From Streptomyces sp. NRRL S-340 (GTDB lineage Bacteria; Actinomycetota; Actinomycetes; Streptomycetales; Streptomycetaceae), in NCBI RefSeq assembly GCF_000720185.1, contig NZ_JOIY01000011.1, positions 97,243 through 161,242 of the forward strand: 64,000 nucleotides of DNA. Reading direction: 5' to 3'. The notes below the pieces were generated by a model. The model ran no database searches. It was not told the origin of the DNA and worked only from the letters and a program-made list of their open reading frames with translations. Of this stretch, positions 1 to 7,119 are shown piece after piece. A program made the translations under genes and the position numbers. Each line of letters starts with the position of its first letter. Within the stretch, counting starts at the first letter, position 1.

Positions 1-1
1 G

Positions 2-319
2 GACGTGCCCGGCCGTGCCCGGGCGCTCGGACTCAGGCTGCTGCACGGCGTGCGCGCCGCCTGTACGCCCTACACCGGCGGCCTGGTCCGTGACGTGCGC
101 GGCCGCGGCCTGCTGATCGGTCTGGAGTTCGGCGTGGAGCAGGCCGTGGGCGAGCTGATCCTCGAACTGGTCGGGCGTGGCGTGCTGGTGAACCACTCGC
201 TCAACGCGGGCCGCGTGCTGCGTCTGACCCCGCCGGCCGTCGTCACCGACGAGGAGCTGGGGCTCTTCCTCACGGCCCTGAGCGAGGCGCTGCGGGCGGT
301 GGCGGCCCGGGTCGGCTGA
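2..319 (+). CDS. Class III aminotransferase, C-terminal end (partial, cut by window edge)
   Basis: Only the last 105 codons are inside the window; the reading frame is open to the left edge, so the true start is outside. The visible part has the C-terminal small-domain pattern of PLP-dependent class III (acetylornithine/putrescine/GABA type) aminotransferases: VRDVRGRGLLIGLEF, then RGVLVN, then RVLRLTPPAVVTDEEL. The PLP lysine lies outside. It precedes a SRPBCC gene by 200 bp on the same strand. By context (azoxy-type cluster) an attractive inference is that it aminates a fatty aldehyde to give the amine precursor, but substrate cannot be read from this fragment. Confidence 0.85.
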   Translation, partial: DVPGRARALGLRLLHGVRAACTPYTGGLVRDVRGRGLLIGLEFGVEQAVGELILELVGRGVLVNHSLNAGRVLRLTPPAVVTDEELGLFLTALSEALRAVAARVG

Positions 320-429
320 CCGGCACCCCCTCCCCTCCCCGCCCCCTTTCGCCCCTTGGCTCCCGCGCCCCCTCCTCCTCTCCTCGGAAGACACAGCCCA
401 CCGCGAGGCAGCCGAGGCCACCGGACCGC

Positions 430-512
430 TTGCGCCACCAAGACCACCAAGACCACCGACACCACTTGCACCAGGAAGCCCACCGGGCCACCACGACCAC
501 GACCACGAAAGG
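430..512 (+). promoter_or_regulatory. A/C-rich leader with ACCACCAAG-like repeats and ribosome binding site
   Basis: The 90 bp before the SRPBCC gene are nearly free of G-runs and built from about 9-bp CCACCAAGA/CCACGA units, ending in GAAAGG 7 nt before the ATG at 520. Such A/C-rich leaders are unstructured in an otherwise very GC-rich genome, so this probably keeps the ribosome site open. An in-frame ATG-like start at 430 would translate these repeats as a His/Thr-rich tail and is rejected because it has no ribosome binding site. Confidence 0.4.
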
Positions 513-519
513 TATTGCC

Positions 520-1005
520 ATGCGCCGCGTGACCGTACAGATGAACGCTCAGGACGTGAGCCCTGAAGCCGCCTACGACCGCATCCGGGACTTCCGCCGC
601 TATCCGGACGTCACCGAGACCGTGCGCGAGGTGGTGGTGCATCCGCCGGGCGCCGACGGCTCGGTGGTGTCGGACTGGACCGTCCGGTTCCGCAACGGCC
701 TGATGCGGTGGTCGGAACGCGACTCGTTCCATCCGGAGCGCCTGACCCTCGGCTTCACCCAGCTGCGCGGCGACTTCGAGGTGTTCGAGGGGACGTGGCG
801 GTGCGCGCCGACCGGGTCCGGCACCGTCGTGACCTTCGACGCCGTGTTCGATCTGGGCATCCCGACCCTGGCCGACATGCTGGACCCGGTGGCGGAGTCC
901 ACGCTGCGCGCCAACATCGAACTGATCCTGGGCGGACTGCTCGGTTCCGTCGCCCCGGCGCCGGCCCTCCCGCTGCCCCGGACGGCGGCGCCCGTCAGTG
1001 GCTGA
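520..1005 (+). CDS. SRPBCC-fold protein (polyketide cyclase/aromatase-like)
   Basis: 161 residues. START/SRPBCC single-domain protein: an amphipathic helix SPEAAYDRIRDFRRYPDV at the N terminus, strand-rich middle (VVVHPPG, SVVSDWTVRFRNG, WSERDSF), a long C-terminal helix (LADMLDPVAESTLRANIELILGG). The DFRRYPD pattern is typical of coenzyme Q-binding/polyketide cyclase proteins that hold a hydrophobic ligand in a central cavity. Start chosen at ATG 520 because GAAAGG sits 7 nt upstream. The stop overlaps the start of the next gene by 8 nt, so the two are translationally coupled. In this cluster it could bind a lipid-like intermediate; no catalytic residues can be assigned. Confidence 0.8.
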   Translation: MRRVTVQMNAQDVSPEAAYDRIRDFRRYPDVTETVREVVVHPPGADGSVVSDWTVRFRNGLMRWSERDSFHPERLTLGFTQLRGDFEVFEGTWRCAPTGSGTVVTFDAVFDLGIPTLADMLDPVAESTLRANIELILGGLLGSVAPAPALPLPRTAAPVSG

Positions 1006-1660
1006 TCTCGCCCTCGCCCCGCTCGGACCGGGAGCGACGCCCGCCGCGGGCTGGGACACGCTGCGCGACGAACCCGGTCCCGACGCCGTCCGCTGCCTCG
1101 CCCTCTACACCAGGCTGGCGGCCGGGGTCACGGTGGTCACCGCGCTCGACGCCGCCGGCCGGCCGGCCGGGATGACCGTCTCGGCCCTGACCTCCGTGTC
1201 GGCCCGGCCTCCGCTGCTGCTCGCCTGTCTGCGCGCCGGTTCGCAGACGCTGACCGCCGTACGGGAGCGCGGCGCGTTCGCCGTCAGCTTCCTCAGCGAG
1301 CGGCAGCGCGGCGTCGCCGAGCGCTTCGCCGACCCGGCCCTGTCCCCCGCCGCCCGGTTCGCCGGCGTCCCGGTCCGGCAGGTGCTGGGCGTGCCGGTGC
1401 TGTCCGGGGCGCTCGCCTGGTCGGTGTGTCTCGTGGAGGACGTACGCCGCTACGGCGACCACGACGCGGTCGTCGGCCGGGTACGGGCCGTCGAGGCCGG
1501 GGCCGGCAGGCCGCTGCTGTGGCACGACCGTACCTTCCACGCCCTCGTCCCCCTGCCACCCCGGACCGCGTCCGCCTCTCCTCCTTCTCAGGCCTCACCC
1601 GTCCCTGCTCCTTCTCAGGCCGAACCCGCTTCTCTCCCGTCCCAGGGCGGGGGAAGTTGA
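998..1660 (+). CDS. Flavin reductase-like protein (FMN-binding split barrel)
   Basis: 220 residues from a GTG start that overlaps the preceding stop by 8 nt. The central part (about 35-185) is a flavin reductase-like domain: LAAGVTVVTALDAAGRPAGM, VSALTSVSARPPLLLACL, RERGAFAVSFLSERQRGVAERFA, ending in WHDRTFHALVPL. These enzymes use NAD(P)H to supply reduced FMN/FAD to a partner monooxygenase. VlmR plays this role for the amine N-hydroxylase VlmH in valanimycin biosynthesis, so a comparable role in an azoxy pathway is the leading inference; the partner hydroxylase is not in the window. The C-terminal 35 residues are a low-complexity Ser/Pro/Ala tail. Confidence 0.85.
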   Translation: MADLALAPLGPGATPAAGWDTLRDEPGPDAVRCLALYTRLAAGVTVVTALDAAGRPAGMTVSALTSVSARPPLLLACLRAGSQTLTAVRERGAFAVSFLSERQRGVAERFADPALSPAARFAGVPVRQVLGVPVLSGALAWSVCLVEDVRRYGDHDAVVGRVRAVEAGAGRPLLWHDRTFHALVPLPPRTASASPPSQASPVPAPSQAEPASLPSQGGGS

Positions 1661-1751
1661 CCGTTCTCCTCCTCAAGGACGCCCGGCCATCAGCTCCACC
1701 GGCCGGGCGTCCGCGTATCCGCTCACCGACATGACCGTCCAAGGAGGTCGT

Positions 1752-2621
1752 ATGTCCCTGCCCCCCATCCCCGGAGTGAACGCCGACGACGCGCGGATCG
1801 AACTCACCCGCGCGCCCGAGCGGCTCTCCGGCAACACCACGGCGGCGGGCCACCGGGTCGCCGCCGCTCTCGACGCCGAGGCCACCGCGGACGACTGGGG
1901 CCGGCCCCCGGACGCCCGGCGCCCGTACCCCGTCGTCCTCGTGCACGGCACCCTGGGCGACCGCCAGTACGTGTGGCGGGAGGCTGTGCCGGTGCTCAAG
2001 GCCGCCGGGCACCGGGTCTTCCGGCTGAACTACGGGGAGATGCCCACCCTGCCACGGCTGTACGGCCTCGCCGACATCCGGCTCTCCACCCGGGAACTGG
2101 CCGAGTTCGTCGACCGGGTGCTCGCCGACACCGGCGCGGCCCAGGTCGACCTCGTCGGGCACTCGCAGGGCGGGATGATCCCGCACTACTACCTGAAGTT
2201 CCTCGGCGGCGCGGGCAAGGTGCGCCGATTCGTCGGCATCGCGCCCAGCAGCCACGGCGTGACCGTGGAGGGGCTGACGGCGCTGGTGCGCCAGGCGGTC
2301 GGGGTGCGGGACATCGTCGAGGAGGAGCTGCTCTTCCGGGTGAGTCCGGCGTTCGTGCAGTTGCTGCACGACTCGGAGTTCGTCCGCGAGCTGACGTCGA
2401 CGGGCGACACCGTCGCCGGGGTGCGGTACACCGTGATCTGGTCCACGCGGGACGAGGTGGTCCAGCCGCCCACCTCGCAGCGGCTCACCCCCAGTGAACC
2501 GGGGCACGAGGTCACCAACCTGTGCCTGCAGGAACTCGCCCCGGACAACCGGGCCACGCACCTGGCGATGCCGTACGACCCCGTCGTGCTGCGCGAGATG
2601 CTCCGGGCCCTGGACGGCTGA
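1752..2621 (+). CDS. Lipase/esterase of alpha/beta-hydrolase fold
   Basis: 289 residues. ATG at 1752 is preceded by a strong AAGGAGG at 1740-1746. The oxyanion motif VVLVHGTLGD is at about 61-70, the nucleophile elbow GHSQGG at 136-141 (Ser138), a candidate acid in STRDEVVQP and the catalytic His in NRATHLAMPYD near the C terminus. This is the family of actinobacterial class 2 lipases/triacylglycerol lipases, but there is no recognisable signal peptide, unlike most secreted relatives. It ends the plus-strand run of the cluster 90 bp after the flavin reductase. It may release or remodel an acyl chain in the pathway, or be an unrelated neighbour. Confidence 0.82.
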   Translation: MSLPPIPGVNADDARIELTRAPERLSGNTTAAGHRVAAALDAEATADDWGRPPDARRPYPVVLVHGTLGDRQYVWREAVPVLKAAGHRVFRLNYGEMPTLPRLYGLADIRLSTRELAEFVDRVLADTGAAQVDLVGHSQGGMIPHYYLKFLGGAGKVRRFVGIAPSSHGVTVEGLTALVRQAVGVRDIVEEELLFRVSPAFVQLLHDSEFVRELTSTGDTVAGVRYTVIWSTRDEVVQPPTSQRLTPSEPGHEVTNLCLQELAPDNRATHLAMPYDPVVLREMLRALDG

Positions 2622-2636
2622 GCGGCCGGCCCGGCG

Positions 2637-2682
2637 CACGACGAAGTGGGGTGAGGCCCTCGGGCCCCACCCCGTCGTCGTG
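2637..2682. terminator. Bidirectional hairpin terminator between convergent genes
   Basis: Imperfect inverted repeat with CACGACG ... GTGGGG ... GGCCC on the left and the matching GGGCC ... CACCCC ... CGTCGTG on the right, a 3-4 nt loop. It lies between the stop of the lipase (plus) and the stop of the secreted protein (minus), the expected place for a shared terminator. Confidence 0.6.
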
Positions 2683-2695
2683 TTCCCGGCCGTGC

Positions 2696-3328
2696 TCAGT
2701 ACGCGGTGCACCTGCCCTTCTCGCCGTTCCAGAAGCAGACCTGGCCGACCACGTCGAACCCGGCGACCCCGTTCGGGTCGATCTTGTCGAAGCGCGGCAC
2801 GGGGATCTGGAGGCCGTTGATCCCGTCACCGGCGAGCGGGCCGCTGGTCACGGTGCGGTCGGGCACGGGACTGCCCTTCCTCAGCTCACCGTTGAAGTAC
2901 AGCGAGCCGTACTCCCCGGTGTTCCAGGTGCCCTGGCCGGTGCCCTCCACCGAGAACGTCGGCACCGGCAGGGCGCCGAACCGGCCCGTGCCGACGACAT
3001 GGAAGACGATGTCGGTCAGCTCCGGGGCCGCGCCGTCCGGCGAGCGGCAGTCGCGGTAGCCGATGTGGCCGGTCACCTGCGACTGCCGGGTGAGCACGCC
3101 GAGCGGCGGACTGAAGTCCACCTCGGCGTCGAGGCGGCAGACCAGGTCGGGGACGGGCCCCGGGTCGGCCGCCGCGGCACGGGCGGTGGCAGGGGCGGCA
3201 GCCGGTGCGGCGACGGCGGCCGGGGTGGTCGGGCCGAGAACCGCGAGCAGGGCGGCGGGCAGCAGCGCCCTGCGCAGCCGGGGCCGGCACGAGCGGGGTG
3301 GGGCGGCGGTGGTCCGGGTGGTCTTCAT
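2696..3328 (-). CDS. Secreted protein of unknown function, four cysteines
   Basis: 210 residues. ATG at 3328 has GGAAGGAA upstream. The N terminus is a Sec-type signal: basic MKTTRTT...RPRLRR, hydrophobic ALLPAALLAVL, then an Ala-rich region with a likely cleavage near AVAAPAA. The mature part is predicted beta-rich (VTGHIGYRDC, TDIVFHVVGTG, GSLYFNGELRKG) with four Cys (VCRLD, RDCRS, QVCFW, GRCTAY) that could form two disulfides. I do not recognise the family. It follows the desaturase by 128 bp on the same strand and may be the last gene of that transcription unit or an independent gene. Confidence 0.75.
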   Translation of the reverse strand: MKTTRTTAAPPRSCRPRLRRALLPAALLAVLGPTTPAAVAAPAAAPATARAAAADPGPVPDLVCRLDAEVDFSPPLGVLTRQSQVTGHIGYRDCRSPDGAAPELTDIVFHVVGTGRFGALPVPTFSVEGTGQGTWNTGEYGSLYFNGELRKGSPVPDRTVTSGPLAGDGINGLQIPVPRFDKIDPNGVAGFDVVGQVCFWNGEKGRCTAY

Positions 3329-3456
3329 ACGACGGTTCCTTCCGTGTCCGTGGGGGCTCAGGGGACTTACGCGGGTGTGAGGGCGTGCGCCGGTGCGAGG
3401 GTCCGCGGAGGGGCGAGGATCCGCCCGGGTCAGGGGACCTGCGCGGTGCGGGGGCG

Positions 3457-4521
3457 TCAGGCGGTGACGGTGCCGGAGCGCAGGACCTCGCTCGCGGAAC
3501 CCAGGTGGCGCGCGAGGTCCCGGTAGGACTCCAGGACGCCGGTCTCGGTGTAGGCGATGCCGCGCTCGGCGCAGAACCCCTTCACCAGGGGGTAGGCGTG
3601 CCGCAGGGCGGAGCGCGGCATGCCCGGGAACAGGTGGTGCTCGATCTGGTAGTTGAGACCGCCGTAGAAGAAGTCGCCGACCCGGCTGGTGGGCAGGGTT
3701 CGGGAGGTGAGCACCTGGCGCTCCAGCCAGCTCCACTCCCCGCCGGTCCGGGTGGGCAGCCCCTTGTGGTTGACGGCGAAGGCGAGGCCGAGCAGGTAGC
3801 CGAGCAGGACCTGGTGCACGGCGAGGAACAGCAGGGCGCTCGGCCAGGGCAGCAGCCAGAACAGCGCGCCGAGGAACAGCACCGCGTGCAGGGCCATCAG
3901 GCCGCCCTCCAGCCAGGGTCTGCGCACCGCGCGCCGGCGCAGGGCGATGACCCCGGCGATGCGCAGCACGACCGACTCCAGGCCGAGCAGCGGGAAGAAG
4001 AGGTAACGCTGGTTGGCGGCGAGGAAACGGGCGAACCCGGTGCGCTGCCGGGCCTGTTCGGGCGCGAAGATCGCGGCCCGGCGCAGGATGTCGGGGTCCA
4101 GCTCCAGGTGGTTGGGGTGGTTGTGGTGCCGGTTGTGGTGCTGCACCCACCAGCCGAAGCACACGCCGAGCATGAGGTTGCCGTGGATCAGGCCGAGGGC
4201 GCGGATGGTCTTCTGGGAGCGGCTGATCTGCCGGTGGCCCGCGTCGTGCAGCAGGAAGGCGAGCTGTTCGTGCCAGACCGCCAGCCACACCGCGGCCGTC
4301 GCTGCCTGCCACAGGCTGCCGTCGCCCAGCGCGAGCGCGGCCCAGCCGACGGCGTTCATCAGCCACACGGTGACGATGGCGGCCACGTACTGCCCCTTGC
4401 GGGGGCGCATCAGTCCGGCTGCCGTGACGCGCCGGGTCAGTTCGCGGAAGTCCTCCTCCGCCGCACCCGGTTCACGGGGTGCGGAGTCGACTGCCGGGAT
4501 GTCGGTCATCGGGGGTGCCAC
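3457..4521 (-). CDS. Membrane fatty-acid desaturase (azoxy-cluster copy)
   Basis: 354 residues. Three histidine boxes of the membrane diiron desaturase family are intact: HDAGH at 92-96, HHNRHH at 128-133 and QIEHH at 292-296, with hydrophobic segments between (45-66, 74-91, 215-260). The family introduces double bonds in acyl chains using O2 and electrons from ferredoxin or cytochrome b5. GTG at 4521 has AAAGGG upstream; an internal ATG at 4509 is the alternative. It lies 42 bp after the diiron VlmB-like gene in the same orientation. In azodyrecin-like azoxy lipids the chain is unsaturated, so this is a good candidate for making the alkene. A paralogue with the same box spacing is at 36265-37323. 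Confidence 0.9.
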   Translation of the reverse strand: MAPPMTDIPAVDSAPREPGAAEEDFRELTRRVTAAGLMRPRKGQYVAAIVTVWLMNAVGWAALALGDGSLWQAATAAVWLAVWHEQLAFLLHDAGHRQISRSQKTIRALGLIHGNLMLGVCFGWWVQHHNRHHNHPNHLELDPDILRRAAIFAPEQARQRTGFARFLAANQRYLFFPLLGLESVVLRIAGVIALRRRAVRRPWLEGGLMALHAVLFLGALFWLLPWPSALLFLAVHQVLLGYLLGLAFAVNHKGLPTRTGGEWSWLERQVLTSRTLPTSRVGDFFYGGLNYQIEHHLFPGMPRSALRHAYPLVKGFCAERGIAYTETGVLESYRDLARHLGSASEVLRSGTVTA

Positions 4522-4563
4522 CAGCCCTTTCGTTCTCGGTGTCGTACGGGGTGCGGGTCCGCC

Positions 4564-5544
4564 TCACGGCGCGAGCCCCATGTCGGCCAGGCGCGCCCGC
4601 TGGGTGTTCTCGGCCCATTCGGCGGCGGTCGCCATCCGTTCCTCGGCGGTGGTGTCGGCGAGCCGGCGGCCCGGCCACACCTCGTAGTCGCCGGCGATGT
4701 CCCGGTGCTGTTCGAGGCCCTGCTGGTAGAGCCGTTCGCGCCGCAGGGTCAGTTCGCGCACGGGCAGCCGGGACCACAGTTCGACACCGCGGGCGATGAG
4801 GTCACCGATGCGCTTGCGGTCCTCGGGGTGCTGTTCCAGGTGGCGCCGGACGATGGTGGTGCCCACCGACAGGTGGCGGATCTCGTCGATGCCGGCGGCC
4901 CGTTCGATCTCGGCGGCGGCGGGATCGAAGGGGCGCCACTTGCGTTCGCTGAGTTCCGCGGTGGGTGCGAGGACACCCTCGACCAGGACGGTCAGGGTGA
5001 TGACCCCGCCGACGTAGTCCCGCTGGTCGCGCAGGACATCGAGGCCGAACTCCTCCAGCGGGGCGAGGACCGCGTCCCGGTCGGCCCCGGCGAGGTCCTC
5101 CATGGTGGCTTCCAGGCCGGCCGTCTCGACGCCGAGTTCCAGGAGGTGACCGCGGAAGGCGTAGGCGTGGCGGGCCTCGTCCATCAGCTGGGTGGTGTAG
5201 AAGTCCATCCCGCTGAGGTCGGGGGCGTGCGCGACCAGGTAGGAGATGGCGCGGGCCGCCTTCTCCTCGGCCATGGAACGGAAGGCCAGCTCCTGCATCA
5301 CGGCCTGCCGCAGCGGCCCTTCGCACAGCATGTGCTCCGGTACCGTGACGTCCGGGGTGCGGCCCATGGGGTCGCCGGCGAGGGTGCCTTCGGGGACGGC
5401 GCGGAACCAGTAGCCGAGGTCGCAGCCCTCCGGTGTCAGGTCGGCGTGCAGCGCGCCGTCGAGGAGGCCCGGGGCGCGGTTCCGGTCGGCCTCCGCGGGG
5501 ATCGCGGTGGGGCGGGCCGGGCCGTGGGCGACGGTTGTGGTCAT
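4564..5544 (-). CDS. Ferritin-like diiron oxygenase, VlmB-like (candidate azoxy-forming enzyme)
   Basis: 326 residues, mostly helical. Two DE-x-x-H elements typical of ferritin-like diiron oxygenases are present: DEARH (Glu123, His126) and DEIRH (Glu221, His224). Extra carboxylates sit at the expected places in the preceding helices (Glu93/Glu94 in MAEEKAARA and Glu189 in LVEGVLAP). The overall layout, length and neighbours match VlmB, the non-heme diiron enzyme that oxidises an N-N single bond by four electrons to the azoxy group in valanimycin biosynthesis. It is flanked by a DUF2156 transferase and a membrane protein, the other expected partners. Assignment to VlmB rather than another ferritin-like oxygenase (such as AurF type) rests on context plus length and is inference. 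Confidence 0.75.
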   Translation of the reverse strand: MTTTVAHGPARPTAIPAEADRNRAPGLLDGALHADLTPEGCDLGYWFRAVPEGTLAGDPMGRTPDVTVPEHMLCEGPLRQAVMQELAFRSMAEEKAARAISYLVAHAPDLSGMDFYTTQLMDEARHAYAFRGHLLELGVETAGLEATMEDLAGADRDAVLAPLEEFGLDVLRDQRDYVGGVITLTVLVEGVLAPTAELSERKWRPFDPAAAEIERAAGIDEIRHLSVGTTIVRRHLEQHPEDRKRIGDLIARGVELWSRLPVRELTLRRERLYQQGLEQHRDIAGDYEVWPGRRLADTTAEERMATAAEWAENTQRARLADMGLAP

Positions 5545-5597
5545 CTCTGCCTTTCAGCTCAGGGTGTGTGCGCGTCGGTGCGCGAGGGAGGGCGGGC

Positions 5598-6650
5598 TCA
5601 GACGGCCTTGGTCAGCCGCATCAGCCGCCATACGGCGCCGGGGGTGACCCCGCCCTGGAAGGCCAGGTACTCGGGTTCGATCAGCTGCGGACGCCACTTG
5701 AGCTTGAACGACTCCTGGGTGGCCGCCGGATAGATCGCCTGCCCCTTGGCGGCGAGGAGTTCCAGACAGCGCCGCAGGGCTCCGCTGGTGGGCCCGAAGG
5801 CGCATGCGTCCGGCCGGAGCTGGACGAACGGGGTGAAGCCGAGGTGGAGCCAGGCGCAGCCCTCGTCCTGGAAGCGGCGCAGCGCGGTGGCGAAGACCAT
5901 CTCGACGGTGCCGGGCGGGGCGTCGGGCAGCCGCCGGGTGAGGTCGTAGAGCCAGCCGGAGCGGTCGCCGAAGACGGGCGAGTAGGACACGTAGGCGACC
6001 GTCCGTCCCGCGTGCCGGGCGGTGAACAGCCGCCGGTGCGGTGCGCCGGGCCCGCCGCGCTCGCCGATCAGGAAGTCCAGCTCCTTCACGTGGCGGCCCT
6101 TGTCGCGCAGCCAGGCCCGGTCGACGGCGTCCAGGTCGGCACGGACCTGCGGGGCCTCCCGTTCCGCGGCGGTCACCTCCGTGACGGTCACGCCTTCGCG
6201 GCGGGCCCGGTTGACCATGTTGCGCACCTTGACCATGCGCTGTCCGCCGAGGCCGTAGCCGTCGAGGTGGATGCTGAAGGAGGCGCCGAACTGGTTGACG
6301 GTGAAGCCGTGCCGGGCGTGCAGTTCGGCGGCCGGGCGCGGCAGTTGCACCGCGGTGACCCGCCGGCCCTCGCTCCTGGCCCGTTCCAGCAGCGCGGTGA
6401 GCAGCCGGTCGCGGTCCCCGGCGGCGCAGATCGGCCCGCCCAGCGGGAACACGTGCCGCCGGCCGCCCTCCCGGTAGGGGACGAAGCCGTCGACGCCGGG
6501 GGTGCGGAAGCGGCGGTTGCCCGCGTTCAGGGCGAGGAAGGCGCTGCTGTGGCCGGCGTGGCGGCGCAGCATGGCGTAGGCCTCGCCGTCGTCGGGGGCC
6601 CGCGGCGGCCGCGGGGGCGGTGCGGACTGCCGCGCCTGCCGGGTGCTCAT
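5598..6650 (-). CDS. DUF2156/MprF C-terminal-like aminoacyl-tRNA-dependent transferase (VlmA-like)
   Basis: 350 residues. The body (about 20-330) has the double GNAT-like layout of lysylphosphatidylglycerol synthase C-terminal domains: an early HSSAFLALNAGNRRFR, VPYREGGRRHVFPLGGPI, a basic KVRNMVNRARREGV helix, YVSYSPVF..GWLYDLTRR, and the family-typical ending LGFTPF ... ESFKLKWRPQ. Such domains move an amino acid from aminoacyl-tRNA to an acceptor. VlmA does this in valanimycin biosynthesis, transferring serine to a hydroxylamine oxygen. ATG 6650 overlaps the previous stop by 4 nt (ATGA), so it is coupled to the membrane protein gene. The acceptor here would be a long-chain hydroxylamine by inference. 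Confidence 0.75.
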   Translation of the reverse strand: MSTRQARQSAPPPRPPRAPDDGEAYAMLRRHAGHSSAFLALNAGNRRFRTPGVDGFVPYREGGRRHVFPLGGPICAAGDRDRLLTALLERARSEGRRVTAVQLPRPAAELHARHGFTVNQFGASFSIHLDGYGLGGQRMVKVRNMVNRARREGVTVTEVTAAEREAPQVRADLDAVDRAWLRDKGRHVKELDFLIGERGGPGAPHRRLFTARHAGRTVAYVSYSPVFGDRSGWLYDLTRRLPDAPPGTVEMVFATALRRFQDEGCAWLHLGFTPFVQLRPDACAFGPTSGALRRCLELLAAKGQAIYPAATQESFKLKWRPQLIEPEYLAFQGGVTPGAVWRLMRLTKAV

Positions 6651-7114
6651 CGGGCGGCCGCCTGGTGCCAGGGCACGGACGCGAAGTCGTGCAGCGCGGA
6701 CTGGACCGAGGGGTGCGGGCGGGGTTCGAAGGACACGGTGAACGACTTGACGAAGTTGCCGAACAGGGCGCGGTCGCCGAACAGGTGGATCGGCAGGACG
6801 AGCAGCGCCCACTCCCAGCCGTGCACCAGCACCCAGGCGCCGAGGACCGCGCCCTGCACGCTGAGGCTGTGCATGGTGTTGTACAGGACGTAGTGGACGC
6901 GGGAGATCCGCCGGTCGGGGCTGCGGTGGTAGGCGACGGCGCCGGGGAGGTAGCCGATCAGGTCGACGTAGAGGAAGAGCACGGCGGCGACCCACCAGCG
7001 GACCTCGGCGAGGTGGGCGAGGAAGAACCCGGCGGCGACGAGCAGTCCGAGCAGGTACTCCAGGCGCAGCAGCCGGTAGGTGGTCGGGGTCTGGCAGAGG
7101 TTGTGGCCGTCCAT
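6647..7114 (-). CDS. Small polytopic membrane protein, VlmO-like candidate
   Basis: 155 residues, about four membrane segments (LLGLLVAAGFFLAHL; WWVAAVLFLYVDLIGYL; SVQGAVLGAWVLV; WALLVLPIHLF). Conserved-looking polar residues are unusually numerous near the membrane: YHRSPDRR, RVHYVLYNTMHS, PIHLFGDR. This His/Asp set suggests a metal-binding membrane enzyme rather than a transporter. In valanimycin biosynthesis the membrane protein VlmO acts together with a hydrazine synthetase in N-N bond formation, and this gene sits exactly between VlmA- and methyltransferase-like genes. Homology to VlmO cannot be shown by eye. ATG 7114 is preferred; a GTG at 7123 overlapping the methyltransferase stop is an alternative. 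Confidence 0.65.
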   Translation of the reverse strand: MDGHNLCQTPTTYRLLRLEYLLGLLVAAGFFLAHLAEVRWWVAAVLFLYVDLIGYLPGAVAYHRSPDRRISRVHYVLYNTMHSLSVQGAVLGAWVLVHGWEWALLVLPIHLFGDRALFGNFVKSFTVSFEPRPHPSVQSALHDFASVPWHQAAAR

Positions 7115-7119
7115 CGCGC

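Noticed and set aside
3205..5733. Plus-strand 842-codon frame
   Set aside because: Antisense to the desaturase and the VlmB-like gene; the product is low complexity Gly/Gln/Val-rich.
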